Below are positions 27,202 to 36,204 of a stretch of 43,287 nucleotides of DNA, in pieces. The stretch is from positions 1-43,287 of the forward strand of contig NZ_BNAF01000020.1 in NCBI RefSeq assembly GCF_014653155.1, written 5' to 3'. The notes under the pieces were generated by a model. That model was given only the letters and a program-made list of their open reading frames with translations, had not been told where the DNA came from and ran no database searches. The position numbers and the translations under genes are program-made. The stretch comes from Sphingobacterium griseoflavum (GTDB lineage Bacteria; Bacteroidota; Bacteroidia; Sphingobacteriales; Sphingobacteriaceae). Within the stretch, counting starts at the first letter, position 1, and every line of letters starts with the position of its first letter.

Positions 27202-28606
27202 TTCTTAAGATCTCCTTCCTATTTTTGAAAATTTCTGTTTTAAGTAATTCTTTAATAAACTCCTCATTTATATTTGCGCCTTTCAACTTGTTTGCTAAAT
27301 CTGCAATCTCTTCTTCTGACAATGCTTCTAGTTGGTTTACATCGAGCGGTTCTCTTTGTAATTTTGCTAAGATTGCATCAAGGGGTAGATAGGCTTGCAA
27401 TCCTTTTAGATAGTAAGAAAGGTATTCTCTTTGCCGTATATCTAGGCCGGTGATCAATTTTGTGTATATAGGATGTTGCAGGTTCAACGCAAATCTCATC
27501 TTGTTGCCTGTTGGGATAATTTCCCAAAAATGAGTTGTTGTCTTGTCCTCAATTTTCTTTCCTCTTATCGAATACGGCCTATTTCCCTTTTCAATTACTC
27601 TACTGATAATTCGTTTTAAATCATTTCGTATGCTCTCCGACGGTCTTGCTGTAGATTTTTTTATATCGATACCCCAGTGTATGTCCATGGAGTTTGGTAT
27701 ATCAATTTTTATCCGCACGAGTTTGTGCGCATCAGCGGCCTTATGCATTCCCCACCATGTACCATAAATGATAATTCTATTCCGTCGATAGAGATAAAAT
27801 CCTTGCGACTTTATATAACCTTCCTCGGTAGCGTATAAATCGTATTCTTCCTTTGATAACTTTGAGTGATGAGGCAGGATAAATGGTTGTACGGTTATAG
27901 TTGAACCAAATATGTTTATTTTTTCTGTGGTAATCTCTTGGGTGGCAGCGTGATTTATGTTAAATGGATTAAATGGCTTGATCGGATTATTGTTTATCAA
28001 AATCTTTATTTTCTTCGGGTAAGCGCTCCCTTCTAAAAATTTATGAAATACTAGTGACAGGTGCTTTCTGATTGCATCAATGCATCCTGTAAAATTATCT
28101 ATAGATATCTTGTCGATTTCTTGCCAAACAACCAATGTTCCACAATTTTTATTTTCAAGTTCTGCAAATAATGGTAACTCGAATAAATTCGTCGGAGTAA
28201 TCAACAGCCATTCATTTTTAGAAGATATGTAATTTAAATCCCATTGTCTTGCAGAAATTGTCCCGTTCTTTTTTGTGACTACTGTTAGCTTTTTACATTG
28301 TGAAAATGATGCCGTTTTCAATCCTAGTCCGAATCGTCCCAGATCATTTAAACTCCTTTCTTCATTCGGACTTTTACTGGCAAGTCGCATAGCCTCAATC
28401 AACTCTTTTTCCGTCATTCCTAATCCGTTATCAACAAAGGCTAATACAGGTGAGGGCTTAGCTATTGCTAGGACTTCAATACTTGTAGCGTCTGCAGATA
28501 TGCTATTATCGATCAGATCCGAAATGGCTACTTCTGGGGAATATCCCATTTCTCTTAGAGAATCTATAAAGTTTCCAACGTTAGGTGTTACGGTTTCCGT
28601 TTTCAT
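27194..28606 (-). CDS. GHKL (MutL/Hsp90/MORC-like) ATPase
   Basis: The Bergerat fold is clear in this 470-aa protein: the N box VAISDLIDNSISADA (residues ~26-40, Asp where most relatives have Glu), the G1 box VDNGLGM (58-64) and the G2 box DLGRFGLGLKTAS (88-100). An S5-like second domain follows (FYLYRRNRIIIYGTWWGM, then IKIDIPNSMDIHWGIDIKKS). GHKL proteins clamp DNA on ATP binding. In the Mza/MORC-type systems this protein is thought to sense or bridge DNA. It leads the four-gene operon and is separated from the DUF551-like gene by 69 bp that contain a perfect palindrome. Confidence 0.92.
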   Translation of the reverse strand: MKTETVTPNVGNFIDSLREMGYSPEVAISDLIDNSISADATSIEVLAIAKPSPVLAFVDNGLGMTEKELIEAMRLASKSPNEERSLNDLGRFGLGLKTASFSQCKKLTVVTKKNGTISARQWDLNYISSKNEWLLITPTNLFELPLFAELENKNCGTLVVWQEIDKISIDNFTGCIDAIRKHLSLVFHKFLEGSAYPKKIKILINNNPIKPFNPFNINHAATQEITTEKINIFGSTITVQPFILPHHSKLSKEEYDLYATEEGYIKSQGFYLYRRNRIIIYGTWWGMHKAADAHKLVRIKIDIPNSMDIHWGIDIKKSTARPSESIRNDLKRIISRVIEKGNRPYSIRGKKIEDKTTTHFWEIIPTGNKMRFALNLQHPIYTKLITGLDIRQREYLSYYLKGLQAYLPLDAILAKLQREPLDVNQLEALSEEEIADLANKLKGANINEEFIKELLKTEIFKNRKEILRNV

Positions 28607-28654
28607 ATCTCAATAAATAATAATACATTAGGGGATAAAAAATCATTAAATCAC

Positions 28655-28666
28655 TACCGCGCGGTA
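28655..28666. promoter_or_regulatory. 12-bp perfect palindrome upstream of the GHKL ATPase gene
   Basis: TACCGCGCGGTA is perfectly self-complementary and GC-rich within a very AT-rich gap, about 50 bp before the ATPase start. It may be an operator for the HTH protein encoded at 29984-30547, or a methylation or recognition site. Confidence 0.45.
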
Positions 28667-28675
28667 AATTTTAAC

Positions 28676-28879
28676 TCACCGTACGTAAACACTGAGATCT
28701 TCAACCCAACCATTCACGCGATCTGTTATTAGGTTCCCCTTTTCGCCTTCAATCGAGTAAAACCAGCAATCATGTTCAAAAAATGCTACCGATTTATATG
28801 TATAAGTATCTTTAGTTATCGAAATAACATAGACCTGCTCTATTTTCGGTAACCTCTCTCTTGTGTCAATCCATCTCAT
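28676..28879 (-). CDS. DUF551-like small protein
   Basis: This 67-aa protein begins MRWIDTRERLPKIEQVYVIS and ends WVEDLSVYVR. It resembles DUF551, whose members open with WIS-x-x-RLP and close with a W-containing strand. The function of DUF551 is unknown; such proteins are common in phages and mobile elements. It lies 20 bp after the AbiGi-like gene on the same strand. Confidence 0.65.
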   Translation of the reverse strand: MRWIDTRERLPKIEQVYVISITKDTYTYKSVAFFEHDCWFYSIEGEKGNLITDRVNGWVEDLSVYVR

Positions 28880-28899
28880 TTTGCTATATTTATTAGTTC

Positions 28900-29652
28900 T
28901 TAAAAATCTCCCACAATTTGCTCAGAAGTGAGTACTGTAATTAAATGCAAATCGGAAATATTTTTGTTAAAGATTTGTTCCATTTCGTTATATATTTCCT
29001 TGACTTCAGAAGTTTCTTTGACGATTATATAGGAAATATCTTCAAAATCGAATGATAGAAAGAATTTTTCAATTTGTGTATTGAAATAAACCCTGTTTTT
29101 TTGATACTCTCCGTCATCTATAACTGGCGCATTATTGCCGATCTCGGTGGTTTTTGGTACGAGTCTCCATTCTCTTTCGTCATAAAATCGATATTTCTTA
29201 CTTACTACATCTCCCTTGCGTTTTAACTCTCCCTCGTAATTTTTAACATAGAGAATAGACGAACTGATGTCGATATTCTTAATCCGCTTGTCTTCATCTA
29301 AACTGTCCTCGTATGTTTTTCGAAACGAATGACTTGCATGAGAGTTATGATCAATGTAAATGACAGGATTCAATCCTTTACGTGATGCCCAGTTCTTTGA
29401 TAAACCAATCCCGTAATCTCCATAATAACCAAGGTCTTTCGTATTTTTTTTATTGAAGAAATGTTTTTTGTAGTCGGATATTGGTATATCGCAAAAAGAT
29501 ACCATTGCAATTGCTGCTGTGTAACTTTTTTTTTCTCGAGTTTTTAACTTTTCGGAACAATAGGAAAATATGAACCCTTTTTGTCTTAGTATTCCTAACA
29601 GCGCTTTTGATTCAGCTGTATAATGAATAATCGAATTTGTGCTAATTGCCAT
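28900..29652 (-). CDS. AbiGi-like protein (abortive infection antitoxin family)
   Basis: This 250-aa protein opens with STNSIIHYTAESKALLGILR, then FSYCSEKL and MVSFCDIPISDYKKHF, YGDYGIGLSKNWA, and YDEREWRLVP in the middle. This pattern matches, to my recollection, PF10899 (AbiGi), the antitoxin half of the lactococcal AbiG abortive infection system. It also resembles DarT/ART-like folds with an H-Y-T start and a late E-W-R. No AbiGii nucleotidyltransferase partner is visible nearby, so it may act as a stand-alone effector or be recruited to the Mza-like module. Uncertain beyond family level. Confidence 0.6.
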   Translation of the reverse strand: MAISTNSIIHYTAESKALLGILRQKGFIFSYCSEKLKTREKKSYTAAIAMVSFCDIPISDYKKHFFNKKNTKDLGYYGDYGIGLSKNWASRKGLNPVIYIDHNSHASHSFRKTYEDSLDEDKRIKNIDISSSILYVKNYEGELKRKGDVVSKKYRFYDEREWRLVPKTTEIGNNAPVIDDGEYQKNRVYFNTQIEKFFLSFDFEDISYIIVKETSEVKEIYNEMEQIFNKNISDLHLITVLTSEQIVGDF

Positions 29653-29698
29653 TAATGCGAATGATTATAATTTCGGAGTGTTATTTTATGCTTCCAAA

Positions 29699-29923
29699 TT
29701 AAGAAATCACTTTTTTAACTTGAGGTTCGCTCTGCATCAAGATGTAAAATAACTGATAAGCTGATACGGATGCTTTTTTACTTTGCTTAAGGCGGATATT
29801 TGACCATTTCTTGAAATTTTTGAGCTTTAACCTCAGTTCTAGGTCATCATTGAGCTGTGTGTAAGTCCACGTTGTTCTTAGTCTAGCTAATTCAATCAGT
29901 TTTAATCGAATTGATTTTGTCAT
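29699..29923 (-). CDS. 74-aa protein, possibly the N-terminal part of a larger family
   Basis: The start MTKSIRLKLIELARLRTTWT, then YTQLNDDLELRL, resembles the short helical domain that opens several longer defence-associated proteins (an ARTxxWTYxxLN pattern). After residue ~36 the resemblance fails, and the rest is a basic, helical tail. It is either a compact small protein or a truncated relic. It lies between the HTH gene and the AbiGi-like gene on the same strand. Confidence 0.5.
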   Translation of the reverse strand: MTKSIRLKLIELARLRTTWTYTQLNDDLELRLKLKNFKKWSNIRLKQSKKASVSAYQLFYILMQSEPQVKKVIS

Positions 29924-29983
29924 CGCTGTAATAATTGGTGGTTAGTTGTCTATGGTTTATGTTAATCGTTTATTATCTATCAA

Positions 29984-30547
29984 TTAAGCCCCCTTCTTCG
30001 GCAACGTCCGTTTGTAATACTCCTCCGGTCTTCCACGACCTTCCTTGGCGACCTTATTCCCTGTTTTTACCACATTGTCATAAAGCTCAGTTGAAAACAG
30101 TCCAGTAATACGTGTTGCAGAACCTAATTTTTGTTGCAGATCCTTTGGAAGAATCTTAAAAACATCCGAAGGAAGAAATTCCTCATCTTCGTCATAGCCC
30201 TCTAAAGCATGAAGAACCGCTTGATTTAAATCCAGCTTCTGATATTGTTTGGATTCCGGAGGACCTATTTCCAGCCTCCATTCAATTTTCTCTCTTGTGC
30301 GAATGGGCAGCTGATCTAATGCTGGCATCGGTAAATTCGGGTTTCCAAATTCGTAATACCTTAAACCAAATAAATTAGCGATAGCCTCTATCTTTTTCAA
30401 GGTTGGTCCATTCTTACTATGCTCAAAATCTTTAACAAGGTCGGTAGTTGTTTTCGCCAAATTTCTAATATCCACCGCATACAGGCCATAATACTGCATG
30501 TAGTACTGTAGAATTTTTACGAAATCTTCGACAACCGGCTCTTTCAT
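29984..30547 (-). CDS. HTH (XRE-type) regulator of the defence module
   Basis: This 187-aa protein has an N-terminal helix-turn-helix of the Cro/CI kind: LYAVDIRNLAKTTTDLVKDF, then NGPTLKKIEAIANLFGL (residues ~22-62), the usual two-helix recognition unit followed by a conserved scaffold. The C-terminal ~120 residues are charged and end GRGRPEEYYKRTLPKKGA, with no domain I recognise. It is the first gene of the minus-strand series that leads into the Mza-like operon and is a natural candidate to repress it. Confidence 0.72.
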   Translation of the reverse strand: MKEPVVEDFVKILQYYMQYYGLYAVDIRNLAKTTTDLVKDFEHSKNGPTLKKIEAIANLFGLRYYEFGNPNLPMPALDQLPIRTREKIEWRLEIGPPESKQYQKLDLNQAVLHALEGYDEDEEFLPSDVFKILPKDLQQKLGSATRITGLFSTELYDNVVKTGNKVAKEGRGRPEEYYKRTLPKKGA

Positions 30548-31719
30548 TATTTTATTGTAAAATATTTTTATATATTGTATTTATTTGATTATATTTGTTT
30601 TGTAATTATTCTTTAGCTGCTGATTGCCATTTTTGATGGGTTAGTAGCTCCAGAACTTAGTATTAGGGTGTTAGGTAACTGGTTTCATCGATCAAGACAG
30701 CTTTAGCAATAATTACTGTTTAGAAGTCCACAGAAGCAAGCTATTATGCTAGTTTTTAGTAGCCACTGAAAATTCTAAATGCTTTAGATTTCTACTTTAT
30801 AAACCATAAAGAATTATGAGGAGACGATTAACAACCAGCAGGCAGCGATGCCCGATCCCGATCCAAGATCGCAGGGCAGGCCATTCCCACACCATTATCT
30901 ATAAGAACGTTAAGCGCCCACCGGCCTAGGGCAGGGGGGCAAGGATAAAACAGACAGCCCGCAGGCTAGGCGCGGGTCGGCATCCCATATGCTGGCCGCT
31001 CAAATTCTACACACCAAAAAACGCGTTTACAGCGTGCGGGGTATACAAATTGTCTGTACCGGTCGCCTTTTTATACCAAGAAGGGCAGGAAATTATCGCG
31101 CCAACGGTTAACAAGAGCAAGCGGTTTATACTTTAGCTTTTATAAATCTAGCTGTTTTTTTTCTGATTGGCAAGCATGGGTAAGCACATTTCCACTCTTC
31201 GAGATATGTGGGGCGGCCGGTTTTGTTATTGTTTTTCCGAAAAGTATTGCAGTACAGACCGTTATAGACCCTAGTGAAGACCGATTTTTATGCTCGTTTC
31301 GGATTTTTTTTAAGACATAAGGATTTGTTTGGGGTTGTTTGTGGGAGGGGGCAATAGATTGCCGCGGCCTCGTACCTCGACCTCGGCATGACGATGCTTC
31401 GTTCTTCGGCCTTGCCACGACGACAGATCGTAGCTCGGTCTTTCCATGACGACGGTTCCCAAAGCAAAGCCTTTTAAAAAACCAGATTATGCATCAGATT
31501 GTAAAAATGCCCCGTCCGGGGCGTAGCCGGCTGTCGCGAGCGGCAGGGCGGCCACCCTATCTATCCCGTTATCGCGTTGCGCCGGGCCAGCCATGGCCGC
31601 CGCTGGGCCATCGCCTGTGCGTGGCGCTGCTGTGCACGCTCTTCGTCGGCCTGCGCAGGCTGCTGGCGCTGGTATGCCGCCGCTGTCGGAAGCGGCAACC
31701 CCGCGGCCCCAGGCCCACC
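30548..31719. other. Intergenic region and compositional boundary right of the defence island
   Basis: The first 250 bp are AT-rich and should contain the promoter of the HTH gene. From about 30820 the sequence becomes GC-rich. The block 31378-31465 holds three degenerate copies of a 27-29 bp motif built on tcggc(a/c)tt-gcca(c/t)gacga. ORFs here have no family features. An open frame from 31489 leads into the TlpA-like gene but is not supported by a domain. No tRNA or integrase is visible at this edge. Confidence 0.5.
31378..31465. repeat. Degenerate triplicated GC-rich motif
   Basis: Three imperfect copies are visible: cctcggcatgacgatgcttc, tcggccttgccacgacgaca and tcggtctttccatgacgacg. This resembles the short interspersed repeats that Bacteroidota carry between genes. 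The units differ by several bases. Confidence 0.45.
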
Positions 31720-32997
31720 ATGCGCATCCTGCCACTGCTGCTGGGCGCCATGCTGTTGGCTGAGCTGTTGGCACCGCTGGCACTCGCGGCGCAGCACGAG
31801 GCGCAGGCACACACCATTGCGGTGGGCGATACCCTGCCCGAGGCCTTTTGGGATATGCCGCTGCAGCTGCTGCAGGTTGGGCAGGCCCCTCGGGAGGGCA
31901 GCCTGCGCGACTATGCCGATAGCGAGCTGCTGTTGCTCGACTTTTGGCATACATCCTGCGGCTCCTGCATCAGCTCCATGCGCCATGCCGAGGCGCTGCA
32001 GGCACAGTTTAAAGGACAGCTGCAGGTATTGGCCGTGACGGTGCAAGATGCCGCTACGGTGCAGCGCTTTGCGGCCCACAACGACCTGCTGCAGCAGAGC
32101 CGCCTGCCGCTTGTACTGCACGATAGCCTGTTGAAAAGCTACTTCCCGCATCGCCTGCTGCCGCACTTGGTGTTTATACGCCACAACAGGTTGCAGCACA
32201 TTGGTGGCAGCGAGGCCATGGACGAGGCTGCCATAGCCGCCCTGCTGAACGATCGCGACAGCAGCTTTGCCCTTTACAAAGACGACTTTGCTGAGCAGCG
32301 TCCCTTGTTGGCGGCAGCCAACACTGCGAGCGAGGGCAGGCTATACTATAGCCTGCTAACAGGATACCGCCGCGATGCGGCGCCGGTGGTGGGCCTGCTG
32401 CCCGACACGCTGGGCGGCAGCAAAAGGCTATACCGCTACAACCAGTCGCTGCAGCAGCTGCTCAGCTATGCGCTGGATAGCAAACCTGTGGATAAAAACC
32501 GCATAGTCTTTGAAGATACCGAGCTAAACCTTGCGGCCACGGCCTACCACCGCCATATGGGCGACAAGCTGCAATGGCTGCTGCGGCATGGCTACTGCTA
32601 CGAGGCGCAGCTGCCGCTGCACACGCCCGATAGCAGTATGCGGCAGGGGCTGCTGATCAGCATCGAGCAGGCGCTGGGCCTGCGCTGCAGCTTGGCGCAG
32701 CGCGAGATCCCTGTGCTGCGGCTGGAGGCGCCGCCAGGGGCCAGCGCCACGCCGAAGGAGGGCTACGTTGCGCTGTTTTACCTGATTGATGCCTACAACA
32801 GGATGCCCAACGCACTGCCGCTGCTAGACCCTGATGGGCTGGCGCAGCAGTGGTTTGTGGAGCGGCAGAGCCTTGCCGACTGCACGGCCGAGCAGCTGCT
32901 GGCGGCCATGCGCAAGGCAGGGCTGCAACTGTGCGAAGAGCGCGCCACACTGCCGGTATGGCTGATCAAGGGAAGGGGGGCACATGAACAGGATTAA
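31720..32997 (+). CDS. TlpA-like thioredoxin-fold protein ahead of SusC/SusD
   Basis: The start at 31720 gives the signal peptide MRILPLLLGAMLLAELLAPL ending ALAAQ. The open frame extends to 31489 with a basic region and one hydrophobic stretch, so a longer form anchored in the membrane cannot be excluded. The thioredoxin motif reads LLLLDFWHTSCGSCISSMRH (Cys ~80 and ~83 counted from 31720). CGSC replaces the usual CGPC of TlpA/ResA. The ~200 C-terminal residues have no recognised domain. It overlaps the SusC start by 14 bp, so the redox protein is co-translated with the transporter, a layout common in Sphingobacteriaceae. Confidence 0.82.
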   Translation: MRILPLLLGAMLLAELLAPLALAAQHEAQAHTIAVGDTLPEAFWDMPLQLLQVGQAPREGSLRDYADSELLLLDFWHTSCGSCISSMRHAEALQAQFKGQLQVLAVTVQDAATVQRFAAHNDLLQQSRLPLVLHDSLLKSYFPHRLLPHLVFIRHNRLQHIGGSEAMDEAAIAALLNDRDSSFALYKDDFAEQRPLLAAANTASEGRLYYSLLTGYRRDAAPVVGLLPDTLGGSKRLYRYNQSLQQLLSYALDSKPVDKNRIVFEDTELNLAATAYHRHMGDKLQWLLRHGYCYEAQLPLHTPDSSMRQGLLISIEQALGLRCSLAQREIPVLRLEAPPGASATPKEGYVALFYLIDAYNRMPNALPLLDPDGLAQQWFVERQSLADCTAEQLLAAMRKAGLQLCEERATLPVWLIKGRGAHEQD

Positions 32998-35900
32998 ACA
33001 ATCTGTGAGCAGGGCGCTGGGGCTGCTGCTCGCTATGCTGCCGCTGCTCGTCATGGCGCAGCCTGGGCTACAGCTCACGGTGCGCGACAGCCTCACGCAG
33101 CAGGAGATCTTGGGCTACAACCTCTCCATCAACGGACGGGCTGTGAAGGCCGCCGACGGCAGGGTAGACCTCTCGGCCTTTGACAGTCCTTATCTGCTGC
33201 GCATTAGCCATGTAGGCTATGCGCCGCACGAAGGCAGCTATGCCAAGCTGGGCGAGCGCCTGCAGGTGTTGCTGCGCGGCGAGCAGCAGCTGGAGGAGGT
33301 GCAGGTGAACACGGGCTACCAAAAGATCAGCAGGGAGCGCCTCACGGGCTCGGTAGACCTCATTGGCCGCGAACTGCTGGAGCGCTCGCCGGTGTCGAAC
33401 ATTTTGAACCGGCTAGAGGATATAACGCCGGCCATTGCCTTTGACAGGCGCCGCTTTAACTATAACTTTCCCAACGTTGTGGACAACAACCTCACGGTGC
33501 GCGGTATCAGCACCATCAGTAGCGAGGCTCGCCCCTTGATTGTGCTAGACAACTTCCCCTATGATGGAGCCATAGAAACCATAAATCCCAACGATGTGGA
33601 GAGCATCTCGGTACTGAAAGACGCCGCGGCCTCATCTATTTGGGGCGCGCGGGCTGGTAATGGGGTCATCGTGATTACGACCAAGAAGGGGCGCGCACAG
33701 GATGTGCCGCGCATCAACTTGGTGGGCAATGTAAGCATCGGCGCCCAGCCCAACCTCTTCCGACTGCGGCAGGCGGGCAGTTCGGCCTATATTGATATGG
33801 AGATGCTGCTCTTTGCGCGGGGCTTCTATGATGCGCAGATCAACAACCCGCGCGCACCCGCCCTGTCGCCCGTGGTGGAGCTCCTGCGCCTACAACGGGA
33901 GGGAACGCTGGCCCAGGACGACCTGCAGGCGCAACTGGATGTGCTGCGCGGTATAGACATACGGCAGGACTATATGGATTATTTTTACCGACCCTCGGTA
34001 GACCAGCGCTACGCGCTGAACATGAGCGGCGGCGGCGAGCGCAACGGCTACTACCTATCGGCAGGCTATGATGGGCAGCAGCCCTTCTTGCGCGAGAACA
34101 GCACGCAGCGCATCACGATGAACAGCGCCTACAACCACAAGCTGGGCACGCGCCTAGAGCTGCAGGGCAAGCTGATGTTTAGCCGCCTGCTAGACAGGCG
34201 TTCGCCTTTTGGCTATGAGCAGGTGCCGATATATCCCTATGCCGACCTCGTGGACGAGCAGGGGCAGGCCCTGCCGGTAAATTATCGCTTTGGCAGCCGC
34301 TACCTCGATGGGCTGGAGGGGCGTGGACTACTTGACTGGCGCTACCGCCCCTATGACGAGCTGCGCAACAGCAACAACCGATCGTCCTCCAATGAGCTGC
34401 TGCTCGATTTGGGTGCTACCCTGCGCCCTTTACCGGGGCTGAGCTACAGCCTAAGCGGCCAAGCTACCTTCAACAACGGCACATCGGAGAATATGAACAG
34501 CCTAGAGACCTACTTCACACGGTCCCTCGTTAACCTATTTACCCGCGAGCAGGGTGGCAGCCTACAGTATGGCATTCCCTTGGGCGCTATTTTGGAGCGC
34601 AGCAACAGCGAACGGCAGTCGCTGGCTCTACGCAACCAGCTGAACTACGAGCGCACGCTGTCCACGCAGCATCGGCTATCGGCCATGCTGGGCATGGAGC
34701 TGCGCCAAGTGGCCAGCAGCGCGGATGCCAGTCGTCTCTATGGCTATAACCCCAGCAACCTCAGCTTCCTGCCGGTAGACATGGCTAGCCTGCTGCCCAC
34801 CTTTAACAATTTGGGCGGGAGCCAGCGCTTGGGCAACGCGGGCTTCAGCCGCACGTCCTTGACCGATCGCTTCGTATCCTACTATGCCAACGTAGCCTAC
34901 AACTACCACGATAGGTATGATGTATACGGCAGCGCACGCCGCGATGCGTCCAACATCTTTGGCGTGGATACTAACAACAAGTGGGCGCCGCTATGGTCAG
35001 TAGGCGCCGCTTGGAACATACAACAGGAGGCATTTTGGAACAGCGACTTGCTATCGCAGTTGAAGCTGCGCCTTTCTTATGGGCACAGCGGCAATGTGAA
35101 CAGCAGGGTGGCGGCACTCACCACCATACGGCATACCACGCAGCTGGGGGACTTTGGCCGGATGCCCCTAGCCACGCTGGCCACGCCGCCCAACCCTTCC
35201 CTGCGCTGGGAGAAGGTGAAAACGCTGAACCTAGGGCTCGACTTTGCCCTGTTGCACAGCCGCCTGCGCGGATCCATAGACCTTTATCGCCGCCGGTCGG
35301 TAGATCTTATTGCCATCACACCCGTAGATCCTACTGTGGGCTTTAGAAGGCTGACCATGAATAGCGCCAACATAGAGGGCAAGGGCATGGACCTGCAGCT
35401 AAATAGCCAAAACCTACGCGGCGCCCTGCAATGGTCTAGCAACCTGTTGCTGAGCTACAGCAAGGTGATGGTGACCCGATACATGGGTGAAACGAGGCCG
35501 GTGATGAGCACCTTGCAGGATGTGGCCCCACTAGAGGGATACCCGGCCTTTGGGGTGTTTAGCTACCGCTGGGCGGGGCTCAACCCCGAAACGGGAGACC
35601 CCATAGGTTTTCTCAACGGTGAGCGTAGCGAAGACTGGCGCAACATGATCAACAACACGCCTATTGAGGAACTGCGCCTGCATGGCACGGCCGTCCCACT
35701 ATGGTTTGGCGCCCTGCGCAACGATTTGCGCTACCGCCATTTCCTGCTATCGGTAAATGTGGGCTTTCGCTTTGCCTATTTCTTTCGGCAGCGCACACAG
35801 AATTTTCACAATTTTGGTAGTTGGCGACCTCTAGATGCCAGCTTTCTGCAGCGCTGGCAACAGCCGGGCGATGAAAAGCGCACCCATGTGCCTTCTTTTG

Positions 35901-36166
35901 AGTATCCCAGCAATTCTTTTCGCAATTCATTCTACAACGGGGTAGAGGCCAATGTGCTGCCGGGCGATGTCATTCGCCTCAACGATATACGGCTGACCTA
36001 CCAATTGGGGCGCTGGCGCGGCCTGCGCAGTGTGGAGCTCTTTGGGTTGCTCTCTAATGTGGGCATCCTGTGGCGCGCCAACAGCGAAGGCTGGGATCCG
36101 GCAACGCCTACCAATGAACTGGGCCTGCCGCGCAGCGCCTCTTTTGGATTAAGTATAGGACTTTGA
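32984..36166 (+). CDS. SusC/RagA-family TonB-linked outer membrane transporter
   Basis: This 1060-aa protein begins with a signal peptide ending VMAQ (residues ~1-25) and a short carboxypeptidase-regulatory-like domain (~29-95). The SusC plug follows: NLTVRGISTISSEARPLIVL, then NPNDVESISVLKDAAASSIW, GARAGNGVIVITTKKG, the family signature. The remaining ~800 residues are a beta-barrel with repeated aromatic strands and end with the aromatic-poor GLSIGL. SusC imports glycans, peptides or other oligomers through the outer membrane with energy from TonB. The SusD partner follows after a 38-bp gap. The substrate is not evident, and no hydrolase genes flank the pair. Confidence 0.95.
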   Translation: MNRIKQSVSRALGLLLAMLPLLVMAQPGLQLTVRDSLTQQEILGYNLSINGRAVKAADGRVDLSAFDSPYLLRISHVGYAPHEGSYAKLGERLQVLLRGEQQLEEVQVNTGYQKISRERLTGSVDLIGRELLERSPVSNILNRLEDITPAIAFDRRRFNYNFPNVVDNNLTVRGISTISSEARPLIVLDNFPYDGAIETINPNDVESISVLKDAAASSIWGARAGNGVIVITTKKGRAQDVPRINLVGNVSIGAQPNLFRLRQAGSSAYIDMEMLLFARGFYDAQINNPRAPALSPVVELLRLQREGTLAQDDLQAQLDVLRGIDIRQDYMDYFYRPSVDQRYALNMSGGGERNGYYLSAGYDGQQPFLRENSTQRITMNSAYNHKLGTRLELQGKLMFSRLLDRRSPFGYEQVPIYPYADLVDEQGQALPVNYRFGSRYLDGLEGRGLLDWRYRPYDELRNSNNRSSSNELLLDLGATLRPLPGLSYSLSGQATFNNGTSENMNSLETYFTRSLVNLFTREQGGSLQYGIPLGAILERSNSERQSLALRNQLNYERTLSTQHRLSAMLGMELRQVASSADASRLYGYNPSNLSFLPVDMASLLPTFNNLGGSQRLGNAGFSRTSLTDRFVSYYANVAYNYHDRYDVYGSARRDASNIFGVDTNNKWAPLWSVGAAWNIQQEAFWNSDLLSQLKLRLSYGHSGNVNSRVAALTTIRHTTQLGDFGRMPLATLATPPNPSLRWEKVKTLNLGLDFALLHSRLRGSIDLYRRRSVDLIAITPVDPTVGFRRLTMNSANIEGKGMDLQLNSQNLRGALQWSSNLLLSYSKVMVTRYMGETRPVMSTLQDVAPLEGYPAFGVFSYRWAGLNPETGDPIGFLNGERSEDWRNMINNTPIEELRLHGTAVPLWFGALRNDLRYRHFLLSVNVGFRFAYFFRQRTQNFHNFGSWRPLDASFLQRWQQPGDEKRTHVPSFEYPSNSFRNSFYNGVEANVLPGDVIRLNDIRLTYQLGRWRGLRSVELFGLLSNVGILWRANSEGWDPATPTNELGLPRSASFGLSIGL

Positions 36167-36204
36167 GCGGCTATCGACAACCGCTCGTTAATCGAAAAAA
36201 AAAT

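Noticed and set aside
30548..31719. tRNA or attachment site at the right edge of the defence island
   Set aside because: I searched by eye for T-loop (GTTCGAAT-like) and acceptor-stem patterns and found none; no integrase is present.
31561..32199. Long minus- and plus-strand ORFs overlapping the TlpA-like gene
   Set aside because: GC-rich shadow frames with Ala/Arg/Cys/Gln-rich composition; the thioredoxin motif lies in the chosen plus frame.
34981..35346. 121-aa ORF inside SusC in another frame
   Set aside because: Shadow of the SusC barrel region with no recognisable domain.
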